Source of the DNA: F1-60-MAGs104 sp964355975
Lineage (GTDB): Bacteria; Planctomycetota; Phycisphaerae; Phycisphaerales; SM1A02
Direction of reading: 5' to 3'
DNA length: 64,000 nucleotides
Assembly (NCBI GenBank): GCA_964355975.1
Contig: CAYHFW010000004.1
Location: 106,457-170,456, forward strand
Shown piece by piece: positions 1 through 9,500 of the stretch (position 1 is its first letter; every line of letters starts with the position of its first letter). The translations under genes were made by a program, and so were the position numbers. The notes beneath the pieces are model-generated. The model did no database searches. It had not been told where the DNA came from and saw only the letters and a list, made by a program, of their open reading frames with translations.

Positions 1-561
1 CTGCGCACCAGCGGTCGGTGGCACAGGTTGCGAATCGTGGCCGCTCGCATGGGCAACGCCCGCAGCGGACTGCTCGCCGCTGTTCTCTGCCGAGGCGATC
101 GACTTCGCCCAGACGCGAACGCGGGTGACTTCATCCCGAAATTCCTTTGGCAAAACATCCTGCGCTCGGTCGATCCAAGTATCGAATTGCCCTGCGCGCA
201 TGTTGGCGACAAACTCCGACGACTGCCGCACGACCATTGGAACAAAAAGCAGCGCCGCGATGACCAATGCAGTTCCGAATGATCCGAGAATGAGCCCGAC
301 CGCAATCGGACGAGCGATTTTTAGGACTCGGCAAATCCACTGCACGAGTGGTTCAACGAGATACGCAAGCGCAAATGCGAGGAGCAGTGGAACAGTTACA
401 AACCGCAGCGCATAGCCCGCCCAGATTGCGACCACGATGACCGCAACGACCAACACGTCACGCACCGCTTGAACCTGCCAAATGTGAAGCCCAGCCATCG
501 AGGAATCATCTTGATTCGAACTCGGTTCGACTCCCTTGGAGTCACTTCGATCAGGCTGCAT
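1..561 (-). CDS. AI-2E family transporter (N-terminal part, runs off window)
   Basis: The first 187 codons are present and the reading frame is still open at the window edge, so the C-terminus is missing. After a polar N-terminus of about 30 residues comes a hydrophobic pair (LVVAVIVVAIWAGYAL, then LLLAFALAYLVEPLVQWI) and a third segment around residues 75-100. The LLxAFxLAYLxEPLV signature at the second helix is typical of the AI-2E/PerM family of inner-membrane transporters. These export autoinducer-2 or other small molecules or ions, and the substrate cannot be told from sequence. A soluble loop follows, as in the family. The ATG lies 3 nt after the stop of the upstream Minf_1886-type gene, so the two are probably co-transcribed. 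Confidence 0.75.
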   Translation of the reverse strand, partial: MQPDRSDSKGVEPSSNQDDSSMAGLHIWQVQAVRDVLVVAVIVVAIWAGYALRFVTVPLLLAFALAYLVEPLVQWICRVLKIARPIAVGLILGSFGTALVIAALLFVPMVVRQSSEFVANMRAGQFDTWIDRAQDVLPKEFRDEVTRVRVWAKSIASAENSGEQSAAGVAHASGHDSQPVPPTAGAQ

Positions 562-564
562 CAA

Positions 565-1005
565 TCAACCTCTGCTTTCGAGCAGTTTTCTGCGCAAGAC
601 ATCTGTCGAGAAGACTTCGCCGAAGTCGTAGACACTGCGAAAGTCCTCGATCGAATCGGTCGGCGATTTACGAAACACCCCGAGGTCAATGAGTGCAAAG
701 ACGATGCGCCCAAAGTCATCCGTGCGCTGCACGTTCCAGTGGCGCAACACAACGGGGGCCAGCATCCCGTACTGATCGATGGCGAAGTCGAGCAAGCCGA
801 AACAGAGTTGCTGCCCGCTGAGATGACGGTCATCCTGCGAGAGCTGGCTCGTCCCCTCTTGATTCACTTGCTGGTGCTTCTTCAAGAGCGTCTTTGAAGC
901 GTGAGAAAAGCCCGTCTGCACGAAGTGCAACGCCTCGAGCGGATACGGACCCGCTGAAGCCTTGAGCTTGGCGAGGTCTGCATCAACTGGATCCTTGGAT
1001 GGCAT
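565..1005 (-). CDS. Minf_1886 family protein
   Basis: A 146-residue soluble protein without signal peptide or membrane segment. It matches the conserved core of the uncharacterised Minf_1886 family: YPLEALHFVQTGF near residue 21, HLSGQQLCFGLLDFAIDQYG near residue 61, and LRHWNVQRTDDFGRIVF near 87, followed by the acidic SIEDFRSVYDFGEVF tail. Length is normal for the family. The function is unknown; the family is common in Planctomycetes and Verrucomicrobia and is usually a single-domain protein. It is followed after 3 nt by the AI-2E transporter and is divergent from the OmpA lipoprotein gene. I recognise the family but can assign no biochemical role. Confidence 0.75.
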   Translation of the reverse strand: MPSKDPVDADLAKLKASAGPYPLEALHFVQTGFSHASKTLLKKHQQVNQEGTSQLSQDDRHLSGQQLCFGLLDFAIDQYGMLAPVVLRHWNVQRTDDFGRIVFALIDLGVFRKSPTDSIEDFRSVYDFGEVFSTDVLRRKLLESRG

Positions 1006-1129
1006 CTCCCAAGTCTATCGACCAAGGGTGTCGTCAAAGTTCACTGTGAATCGTGTCGGATTGGTCGCGTCAAGAGTGGACGCCCGCACGGCAATCGCTA
1101 CACTTGCGCCAACACATGGAGGTTTCACT

Positions 1130-2011
1130 ATGAACGCAAAGGAAGCGTCGTTTCGCACAACACTCGTCGGACTTGTTGCTCTGATTGGAGTTGGTTGCGT
1201 CCCACAAGAAAAGTACAACGATCTCGAACTGGCCTATCGCAGTCAGCAACAACAGTTGCTGCGAAGCCAAGGCGACCTCGAAACAACGCGCGCGAACGAA
1301 TCACGTTTGCGCTCGCAACTTGCGCAAGCTGCTGGTGATCTCGCCAGCCTCGAGGCGCTTCGCAAGGGACAGAATGTCGACGTCGACAAACTGCTCGCAG
1401 ACTACGAGTCGCTGCTCAAGAAGATTGGCGACATGAATGGCGGTCCACTTCCTGCCGAAGTGAACGCAGCACTCTCGGCGCTCGCGGCGCAGTACCCAGA
1501 CGTGCTTCAGTTTGACGAGCGCCGCGGAATGTTGCGCTTCGCAGCTGATTTCACATTTGATCCAGGCTCGGTTGCCCTCAAACCAAGTGCTGTTGCGGTT
1601 CTTGCAAAGTTGGCGAGCGTTTTGAATTCGAGCGCAGCATCGCCATTCGAAGTGGTCGTTGTAGGCCACACAGACAATGTGCCGATTCGCAAGTCTGCAG
1701 CGCAGCACCCAACGAACATGCACCTTTCAGCACACCGCGCGATTGCAGTGCGCGACGGACTCACACACGATGGAGTCTCGGCGAGCCGTTTCTTGGTTGC
1801 TGGATATGGTGAGTTCCGACCGATGGTCGCCAATGGTCCAAACGGCGCTGCGCAGAATCGCAGAGTCGACGTCTACCTCATGCCGTACTTCGTTCCGATG
1901 TCGACTGATCTCTCTGCAGCTGCGGCGCTTCCCGCGTCGGCACCTGCAGTGGTCGCCCAGCCTGCAGTCGCACCACCAGCCGCTGCAATTGACGACGAAC
2001 CGACCAAGTAA
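1130..2011 (+). CDS. OmpA family outer-membrane lipoprotein
   Basis: 293 residues. The start is set by a strong GGAGG at 1118-1122, 7 nt before the ATG; a longer in-frame ORF exists but has no comparable site. The signal ends in a lipobox (ALIGVGC, Cys about residue 23). Residues 27-80 are a coiled coil rich in Gln, Arg and Leu. The C-terminal OmpA/Pal domain (about 135-245) has FDPGSVALKP, VVVVGHTDNVPI and GYGEFRP, then NRRVDVYLMP with the Asp and Arg expected for peptidoglycan binding. The last 40 residues are Ala/Pro-rich. It presumably tethers the outer membrane to peptidoglycan. A strong terminator follows, so it is transcribed alone. Confidence 0.88.
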   Translation: MNAKEASFRTTLVGLVALIGVGCVPQEKYNDLELAYRSQQQQLLRSQGDLETTRANESRLRSQLAQAAGDLASLEALRKGQNVDVDKLLADYESLLKKIGDMNGGPLPAEVNAALSALAAQYPDVLQFDERRGMLRFAADFTFDPGSVALKPSAVAVLAKLASVLNSSAASPFEVVVVGHTDNVPIRKSAAQHPTNMHLSAHRAIAVRDGLTHDGVSASRFLVAGYGEFRPMVANGPNGAAQNRRVDVYLMPYFVPMSTDLSAAAALPASAPAVVAQPAVAPPAAAIDDEPTK

Positions 2012-2050
2012 TCGGCTTCAAACAGGTCAGTTTTCTTTCGATCAGTTCTC

Positions 2051-2081
2051 AAAAACAACCCCGCGAAGGGGTTGTTTTTTT
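2051..2081 (+). terminator. Intrinsic terminator of the OmpA lipoprotein gene
   Basis: A 12-bp perfect stem (AAAAACAACCCC pairing with GGGGTTGTTTTT) with a GCGAA loop runs into a T tract. It lies 40 nt after the OmpA stop codon and before the promoter region of the next secreted-protein gene. Confidence 0.87.
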
Positions 2082-2214
2082 ATTCAGGCCATGTGAATTC
2101 GCATCGAGAAATGGCGATTCTGAACAAAAGAATTGGATTTGAGCCCCCCTCGGGTTAGACTCGGGTGCTGATCTTCTGCGCAATCGCTCTCACTACATTC
2201 AACTGGAGAAAGAT

Positions 2215-4440
2215 ATGTCTCACCCAATGATTCGCCGCTCAACGACCGTGCTTGCTTCGACTTTGACCTTGGCGGTTGCCTCGGGCGCGCTCGCCCAAGC
2301 CACCATCAACGAGATTCGTGTCGATCAACCCGGACTTGATCTGAGCGAATACATCGAATTCAAGGGCACCCCAGGAGCCTCGCTCGTTGGACTCACCCTC
2401 GTTGTGATCGGCGACAACGATGCGGCTGCCGCACCAGCTCAGAATGGAACGATCGAGGCGGTTGTCGCGCTCAATGGCGTTGTCCCATCAAGCGGCTTCT
2501 TCGTCGTTGCAGAGGCGACGTTCGCGCTTGGCTTGGCTGATCAGGTTGATGTCTTGAACTTTGAGAATCCAGATGACCTGACCTTCCTCTTGGTGAGCGG
2601 ATTCACCGGTGTTGATGGCGACGACCTCGACACCAACGATGACGGAACTCTCGATAGCGCCCCGTGGACCGCGATCGTCGACTCAGTCGCGTTTGTCCAG
2701 ACGCACACACCAGATGGATTGGCCTCAGACTTCGTCTACTCAACGACCCACGCTGGCCCAGATGGCGCGAGCAGCCCTGCGCAAGCTTGGCGCTGCGCCA
2801 ATAGCGCGGCATGGATGGTCGGCGCCGCAGACCCAGCCGCCGCGACTGACAGCCCAGGTGCAGAGAATCCAACCTGCGGCAGCACTGTCGCAATCAAGAT
2901 CTCCGAAGTTCGCATCGACCAGCCTGGCGCGGACAACGATGAGTATTTCGAACTTCAGGGACCCGCTGGCACGAGCCTGAATGGCTACACGTACATCGTC
3001 ATCGGCGACAACAACACCGTTGGTGCTGTTGATCTCGCGGGGTCAATCGAGAGCATCACGCCACTCGATGGCGCAATCATTCCTGCCGATGGCTATCTCT
3101 TGGTCGCGAAGGCGACGATGACGATCGCTGTGCCAGATTTCGTCGTGCTTGCCGCCGCAATGAACTTTGAAAGCAGCGACAACGTCACGCACGTTCTTGT
3201 GACTGGATTCACCGGGCTCATCAACGCGGACGTTGACGTCGACAACAACTGCACAATCGATGCTGGCGCTCCATGGGCGACGCTCGTCGACTCGATCGCG
3301 CTCAGTGGACCCGACACGACCTGCATCTACTCAACAGACATCGCAGGACCCGATGGCACGTTCACCACCGCTCACGCCTTCCGTTGCTATCCAGATGGAA
3401 CTGCGTCGATCGGCGCCTACGACCACCTCGCTGGCGGCGACACCCCAGGCTTCGAGAACCGCGCATGTGGATTGCCACCTGTGCTCGAGTGCGGCGAGGC
3501 AACCGCTGGCCTCTGCACCGCAGCGCACGCGAATCCGTACTGCGCTGACTCTCTCTGCTGCGCCCTGATCTGCACGACACAGCCAACTTGCTGCACCGTG
3601 ACCTGGGATGCCGCATGCGCGACCGCAGCCACTGCATCATGCAACCAGACGGGCTCAGCATCATGCGATCGATCGGTTGTCGCATTCAGTGAGATTCGTA
3701 TTGATCAAACTGGAACAGACACCGACGAATGGGTCGAACTTGTTGGTGCGGCTGGTACAAGCCTCGCTGACCTCACGATGATTGTCATCGGTGATGGCAA
3801 CACGACCACCCTGAGCGGCGTCATCGAATCGGTGACATCTCTCGTTGGGCAGGCGATTCCAGCAGATGGGCACTTCTCAATCTCTGAGGCGACATTCACG
3901 CAGGGCATCACGAACATCGACCTCGTCCTTGCTGGCGCAAATCCCCTCAACTTTGAGAACAGCGACAACGTCACATTCATGCTCGTCCGTGGGTTCACTG
4001 GCCTCGACGGCCAAGACCTCGACGCTGCCAACGATGGTGTTCTCGACGTGACCCCCTGGACCGAAGTCCTCGACACAATCGCGCTCGTCAAGACCACAAC
4101 CCTTCCACCAACCGGCACGGAATGGTTCTACGGTCCAAACACAATCGGTCCAGACACGACCTTCGTTCCTGGACACATCTGGCGCTGCGAGGCAACAGGT
4201 TGCTGGAACATCGGGCTCTTCGACATCGTCGCAGCGCATGATGACACGCCTGGCGTGAGCAATCTGCCATGTGCCGCACCTTGCGCAGGTGACTACAACA
4301 GCGACGGCATCCGCAATGGTTCTGATCTTGCCACCCTGCTTTCGGCATGGGGTTCGGCGGATGGCGACATCGACGGTGATGGCGCCACAAGCGGTTCCGA
4401 TCTCGCGACTCTGCTCAGCGGTTGGGGCGACTGCCCATAA
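2215..4440 (+). CDS. Large secreted protein: three lamin-tail-like repeats, Cys-rich module, dockerin-like C-terminus
   Basis: 741 residues with a Sec signal peptide (cleavage near GALA|Q, residue 27). Three homologous repeats of about 190 residues follow (roughly 30-220, 226-418, 487-680). Each starts with an [IV]xEIRxDQxGxDxxE[YW] strand and contains a [VI]VIGD strand, FENxD[DN][LV]T and a Cys near the end. This resembles lamin-tail (LTD) domains and is a by-eye call. Between repeats 2 and 3 sits a Cys-rich module (about 425-480) with CCALIC, then TCCTVTWDAAC. The last 54 residues form a paired EF-hand-like tag (GDYNSDGIRNGSDLATLLS and DGDIDGDGATSGSD), the dockerin-like ending of phycisphaeral surface proteins. 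GGAGAA precedes the ATG. Likely cell-surface or extracellular; function unknown. Confidence 0.77.
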   Translation: MSHPMIRRSTTVLASTLTLAVASGALAQATINEIRVDQPGLDLSEYIEFKGTPGASLVGLTLVVIGDNDAAAAPAQNGTIEAVVALNGVVPSSGFFVVAEATFALGLADQVDVLNFENPDDLTFLLVSGFTGVDGDDLDTNDDGTLDSAPWTAIVDSVAFVQTHTPDGLASDFVYSTTHAGPDGASSPAQAWRCANSAAWMVGAADPAAATDSPGAENPTCGSTVAIKISEVRIDQPGADNDEYFELQGPAGTSLNGYTYIVIGDNNTVGAVDLAGSIESITPLDGAIIPADGYLLVAKATMTIAVPDFVVLAAAMNFESSDNVTHVLVTGFTGLINADVDVDNNCTIDAGAPWATLVDSIALSGPDTTCIYSTDIAGPDGTFTTAHAFRCYPDGTASIGAYDHLAGGDTPGFENRACGLPPVLECGEATAGLCTAAHANPYCADSLCCALICTTQPTCCTVTWDAACATAATASCNQTGSASCDRSVVAFSEIRIDQTGTDTDEWVELVGAAGTSLADLTMIVIGDGNTTTLSGVIESVTSLVGQAIPADGHFSISEATFTQGITNIDLVLAGANPLNFENSDNVTFMLVRGFTGLDGQDLDAANDGVLDVTPWTEVLDTIALVKTTTLPPTGTEWFYGPNTIGPDTTFVPGHIWRCEATGCWNIGLFDIVAAHDDTPGVSNLPCAAPCAGDYNSDGIRNGSDLATLLSAWGSADGDIDGDGATSGSDLATLLSGWGDCP

Positions 4441-4489
4441 AGCAGTTCCAACTCCGCTGCGCAGTCTCTCGCGCTGATACCGTAGGGTC

Positions 4490-5341
4490 GTGGCCGTTGT
4501 GATATCTGCCTTGCCAGTGGTCTCGTTGATTTCCCGCTTCGGCTGGTGGGTCTATGACGCCGTCTCTGGTTTCGGCAAGTTCATGACATTCGTCTGGGCG
4601 GTCTCGGTTCGATTTGCTGCGCATCCAGTGCGGTGCATGAAGTGGTCGCTGGTTGGTCCTCAGTTGTTTTCGGTCGGCGTGGCGAGCATTCCAGTGGTTG
4701 CGATCACGGGTGCGTTCATTGGAATGATTCTCGCACTCGAAGGGTTTGAGCAATTCGCCGCGCTCGGCCAAGAGTCGCGGCTTGGCAGCGTCATCAACAT
4801 CTCAGTGATCAAACAGATCGGACCCGTGCTCGCCGCTGTGATGGTCGCTGGTCGTGTCGGCGGCGCACTTGCCGCTGAACTCGGCACGATGGCTGTCACA
4901 GAACAACTCGATGCGATGCGTGCGATGGATGCCGATCCGCTTCGCATCCTCGTTGCGCCACGGGTGATCGCTTGCATCGTGATGACGCCCCTGCTCACGA
5001 TCTACTCTGACCTTCTCGGCGCGTGGGGGGCGTGGTTCGTCACAGTCCAGATTTTTGGTGTCGCGAGCGTCGACTACTGGTTCTTCACAGCACAAACCAT
5101 CGACTGGTGGGATCCCACCTCGGGACTTCTCAAGTCAGTCGCATTTGGCGGCGCGATCGGATTGATCTCGTGTTACAAAGGGTTTTCATGTTCCGCTGGG
5201 GCTGCTGGAGTTGGACGTGCAGCGACAGATGCTTTCGTCGCGAGTTTTCTTGCGATCATCCTTCTGAATCTTGTACTCGCAGAGTTCTTTGGAAGTCTCT
5301 ACACGTTGCTCATCGACGATGCGACTTCGATGATTCAATGA
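4490..5341 (+). CDS. MlaE/YrbE-type ABC transporter permease
   Basis: 283 residues with five or six membrane helices. The family signature is clear: ITGAFIGMILALEG near residue 75, then VMVAGRVGGALAAELGTM and VTEQLDAMRAMDADPLRILV. MlaE permeases move phospholipid or other lipids between the membranes of diderm bacteria, working with an MlaF ATPase and an MlaD-type MCE protein. Neither partner is encoded next to it here, so it must use components from elsewhere. The assumed start is a GTG; a second in-frame GTG lies 9 nt downstream. Its stop overlaps the next gene as ATGA, tying it to the transglutaminase-fold protein. Confidence 0.88.
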   Translation: MAVVISALPVVSLISRFGWWVYDAVSGFGKFMTFVWAVSVRFAAHPVRCMKWSLVGPQLFSVGVASIPVVAITGAFIGMILALEGFEQFAALGQESRLGSVINISVIKQIGPVLAAVMVAGRVGGALAAELGTMAVTEQLDAMRAMDADPLRILVAPRVIACIVMTPLLTIYSDLLGAWGAWFVTVQIFGVASVDYWFFTAQTIDWWDPTSGLLKSVAFGGAIGLISCYKGFSCSAGAAGVGRAATDAFVASFLAIILLNLVLAEFFGSLYTLLIDDATSMIQ

Positions 5342-6525
5342 GGCGGGCACGCAGAGCGCCAACCGTTGCAATCGCATGCGCCATCGTGTTTGCGATGGTC
5401 GGCGGGCAATCCACAGTCGAGACTGGAACGCCACCACCGCCCGAAGGGCGCCCTCCAACAGGTGCGCTCACCCGCACAGAATCGCGCCGCTGGGAGATCA
5501 CGCTTTCACTCGACCTTCCAGAGTTGCGACGACGAGAGACCGTTGAAGAAGCGTTGATCATCCCCGTCAGCCTGCTCGACACCTGGTGGCAGGTCGATCC
5601 GCGTTCGTTTCGCACACGGGTCTCGGTTGATTTCGTACCAGTCCCCCCTGCGCAGTTCAATCTTTCAGTTGCTCCAAGTCGCTTTGGAGAATCGCGCGTC
5701 GAGATTCCAGTTCCAAACATCATCGAGCAGCGACTCACTGCCGAACTTTCGTGGACCGTTGAAGTCTGGTCGTGCGCTCTCGACGAGACGCGCGCATCGA
5801 AGTCTCTCTGGCCGACCACCTGGCCAGAAGAGGTCGAGCGCTTTCGCGCGGCGAGCACAGGCATCGACTCACAAGACCCCCTGATTCAATCAGCCCTGCG
5901 CGAGATTTCATCGCGCTTTCCACAGCAACTCGGCCCGCTCTATGCGGCGAAAGAAATCATTCGTGCGGGCAGCAAGATCTTGCGCAATGCCGACCATTCG
6001 GAGGGTGGCACGTCTGGTTCAAAGACGCGTGGCATCGTCGTGTGGGGAAGCAACCAAACGATGACTTCGCACATCGGAGGCGAGGCGGATGTGACGTGCA
6101 TCTGTCTGGCTCTTCTGCGCGGGGCGGGGTTTCCGGCACGGCCAGTGATCGGACTCGTGCCCAATCGAACTGGGCGCAACACTGCATCCAACGCAGACAA
6201 ATTGTCCCTTTGGGGTGAGGTGTTTCTTCCTGATTGCGGTTGGGTTCCATTCGATGCTGAGCAGATTCGCGGTGGGGTTTCGAGCCAGACTCCTGTCACG
6301 AATGCATGGAAGGGGTTTGGAACAGATCCAGATTTCGACGAGCGCGTTCCAATCACGCACGAACTTGACATCTACAAACCAAAGGCGAGTGACATCGGTC
6401 GCACGGCCTCGTTCGCAGCCCTCTGCCGACTGAAGACGAAACTCGAACAGCCTGGGCAGGGACCGACTGACATCCTCATCCAGACCTCCGTGGTGAACCG
6501 GGGTCGAGGGCGTGGCGGGTTGTGA
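5338..6525 (+). CDS. Secreted transglutaminase-fold protein, catalytic residues apparently lost
   Basis: 395 residues with an N-terminal signal or anchor (residues 8-23) after an Arg-rich start, an unassigned region to about 180, and a transglutaminase-like domain (about 195-310). The hallmark CLALLRGAGFPARPVIG and the LWGEVFLPDCGWVPFD strand pair are present. By alignment to the usual GxCxDxAxLxxALLRAxGIPAR pattern, the catalytic Cys position is occupied by Glu249. In the HAWxEV motif the His is Ser290. The Asp (D306) remains. The protein is thus probably a non-catalytic binding fold rather than a protease or cross-linker. It is translationally coupled (ATGA) to the MlaE-like permease. Its last 50 nt overlap the convergent dnaE2 gene. 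Confidence 0.72.
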   Translation: MRRARRAPTVAIACAIVFAMVGGQSTVETGTPPPPEGRPPTGALTRTESRRWEITLSLDLPELRRRETVEEALIIPVSLLDTWWQVDPRSFRTRVSVDFVPVPPAQFNLSVAPSRFGESRVEIPVPNIIEQRLTAELSWTVEVWSCALDETRASKSLWPTTWPEEVERFRAASTGIDSQDPLIQSALREISSRFPQQLGPLYAAKEIIRAGSKILRNADHSEGGTSGSKTRGIVVWGSNQTMTSHIGGEADVTCICLALLRGAGFPARPVIGLVPNRTGRNTASNADKLSLWGEVFLPDCGWVPFDAEQIRGGVSSQTPVTNAWKGFGTDPDFDERVPITHELDIYKPKASDIGRTASFAALCRLKTKLEQPGQGPTDILIQTSVVNRGRGRGGL

Positions 6526-9500
6526 ATTCGCCCTGACGTAATCCAATCAGTGCTTCGAGTCGAGAGACGATGAGATGCGTGCTTTCATTGCGCCTTTGGA
6601 CTGTCCCATGCGCAATGAGGGCGGATGCAAATCGACCAACAGAACGAACGCGATCCCAGACCTTTGGACGAACGATCAGATTGGCAGAGCCAGTTTCATC
6701 TTCGATTGTGAGAAAGACGATTCCCTTCGCTGTGGATGGCCGCTGACGCACGAGCACAACACCCGCAATCGCTGTGCGGCTTCCGCATGGGAAGACAACG
6801 CCCGTTTGAATCTCGCCGCATGCTGTCACCCCCCGTTTGGTCAACCATGCACGCGCAAACGAGAGCGGATGCGCCTTCAGCGAAAGCCCATTCTGCTCGT
6901 AATCGGCAGTGACATGTGCGATTGCGCTCATCGCAGGCAGCGCATCGGTTGGATCAGGTGGTGGATGGCATGCGGCACTCGTGAACAGTGGCGCATCATC
7001 GTCGCGCAGTCGCTGCGCCTGCCAGAGTGCTGCTTGTCGGTCGAGCGCAATCGACCGGAATGCATCAGCGCGTGCAAGTTGACGCATCGTTCGAAGAGAG
7101 ACTCCGCTTGCTCTGTAGATCTCTTCGACCGTGGTGCATGCACTGCGCGCGGCGCGCCCTGCTGCGATGCGCTTGGCATCGTCTTCGACGAGACCACGCA
7201 CCAAACACAAACCGAGGCGAAGAGAGGGCGAAGGTTGCGCACCTTCGAGCGTGCACTCCCACGCACTGTGGTTGACATCGATCGCAAGCACAGTGACGCC
7301 ATGACGCTGTGCATCCATCACGAGTTGTGCGGGGGCGTAGAACCCCATCGGTTGACTATTGAGCAGTGCGCAGGTGAACGCAGCGGGATGATGGCACTTC
7401 AGCCATGCAGACGCATAGACAAGGTGGGCGAAGCTCGCGGCGTGGCTCTCTGGAAATCCATACCCTGAAAACCCCTGAATCTGAATAAACACCTGCTTTG
7501 CGAATGCCATCGAATAACCGCGTGCAATCATGCCACTTTCGAGTTTCTCCTGAAACTGCGCGAGTTGATTTCCGTTGCGCTTCCACGCCGCGATCGCTCT
7601 GCGCAGTCGGTCTGCTTCGCCAGGCGTGAACCCTGCTGCAACGATGGCGAGCCGCATCGCCTGTTCTTGAAAGAGTGGAACGCCAAGCGTGCGCTCGAGA
7701 ATCTCGCGCACCGCATCACTTGGATAGGTCGCCACCTCTTCGCCGCAGCGCCTGCGTAAGTACGGGTGCACCATGTCCCCTTGAATTGGGCCAGGACGCA
7801 CGATGGCAACTTCGATGACAAGATCATAGAAATTGGCGGGTCGCAGTCGCGGCAACATCGACATCTGTGCGCGACTTTCGATTTGAAAGACTCCAACAGT
7901 GTCTGCGCGCGTCATCATCGCGTATGTCGCTGGGTCTTCTGGCGGAATCGTGTGGAGCGCAAGTTCTCGAACTCCCGTCTGCTCGATGGCGTGCGGCAGT
8001 GTTTCGGATGCCATCCCCGTCAAGGCAAGTGCCTTGCGAATACAGGTGAGAATTCCAAGTGCGAGCACGTCGATCTTGAGCATCCCCATCGCATCGATGT
8101 CATCCTTATCCCACTCAATGATCGAACGCCCATCCATGGTCGCCTCACGAATTGGAACGAGTTCACAGAGCGCATCTTGGGTGATGATGAATCCACCGCT
8201 GTGCTGTGATAAATGGCGCGGAAACCCCTCGAGTTCTGCCGCAAGGCGAATGAGCGCACGCATTGCGGGGCTCGCTGGATCGAACCCGAGCGCACAGACT
8301 TCGGCATCGGTCGGCTCGCTCGAAAGGCCACGAACAAGGCGATCGACCGCATCGAGAGAAAACCCAAGAGCCTTTGCAGTTTCACGCACGGCGAGTCGCC
8401 GTCGATAACAGACAACTTCGGCGCAGAGTGCTGCGCGCAGTCGGCCATAGCGCGTGTAGATGTATTGCATGACCTCTTCGCGACGTTCATGTTCAAAGTC
8501 GATATCGATATCTGGCGGCTCATTGCGCTCGCGACTGATGAATCGCTCGAAGAGCACCTGCGTGCGTGCTGGATCGACTGCGGTCACACCGAGGCAATAG
8601 CAGACTGCACTGTTCGCAGCGGCACCACGTCCCTGGCAGAGAATGCCGCGCGAACGAGCGAAGCGCACGAGGTCATAGACCGTCAAGAAGTAGTTGGCGT
8701 ACCCAAGTTCATCGATGAGTGCGAATTCATAGTTCAACTGCCGCTGCACATCGGATGGAATTCCTTGCGGATAGCGCTCGTGTGCGCCGCGCTCTGCAAC
8801 ATGGCGCAAATGGTCGATCGCCGACTCTCCAGCGGGCACATCCTCGGATGGGTAGTGGTAGCGCAATTGCGCGAGTGAGAATCCGCTGCAGCGCTTTGCA
8901 ATTTCAAGAGTGCGTGCGATTGCTTCTGGACAACACCGCCACCGTGTGTGCATCGAAGCAGCGTCACGAAGGTGCCGCTCTGCGTTTGGAAGAGTTGCAA
9001 AACCCACGGCAGACACCGTTGTTCCACAGCGGATTGCCGTCAACACGTCGTGCAGTTGCCTGCGCTGTGAATCGTGAAATCGAACGCCATTGGTTGCCAC
9101 GAGCGCGACAGAGCATGCACGGGCGAGCCACTGCACTTGTGCGATATGCAGAGACTCTTCAGACTCGCCCACACGCGTCACGGCAAGCGAGAGACGATCG
9201 CCCAGCGCATGATGCATCCCCTGCAACACATCAACAAGGCGCTGCGAGTGCCGCGCAGCTTCGCGGGGAATCTGCACAATGACCTCGAGATCATGCGCGT
9301 ATTGCAAGAACTGATGCAGCGTCAAGAACCACTTGCCCCGTTCGACACTCGCACATTGCACCCCAGTGTCATCACCGCGCATTCGACCACACGTGATCGC
9401 ACGGCAGAGGCGCGCGTAGGAGGGACGGTCAGTTGCATACGCCAACACTTCGATGCGCTGCAGACTTTCGTTTGGATCGAACGGATCAAGCGTCAGTTCG

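Noticed and set aside
6575..7468. Plus-strand ORF of 297 codons
   Set aside because: Lies antisense within dnaE2 and has Arg/Cys-rich composition with no domain; a shadow of the polymerase gene.
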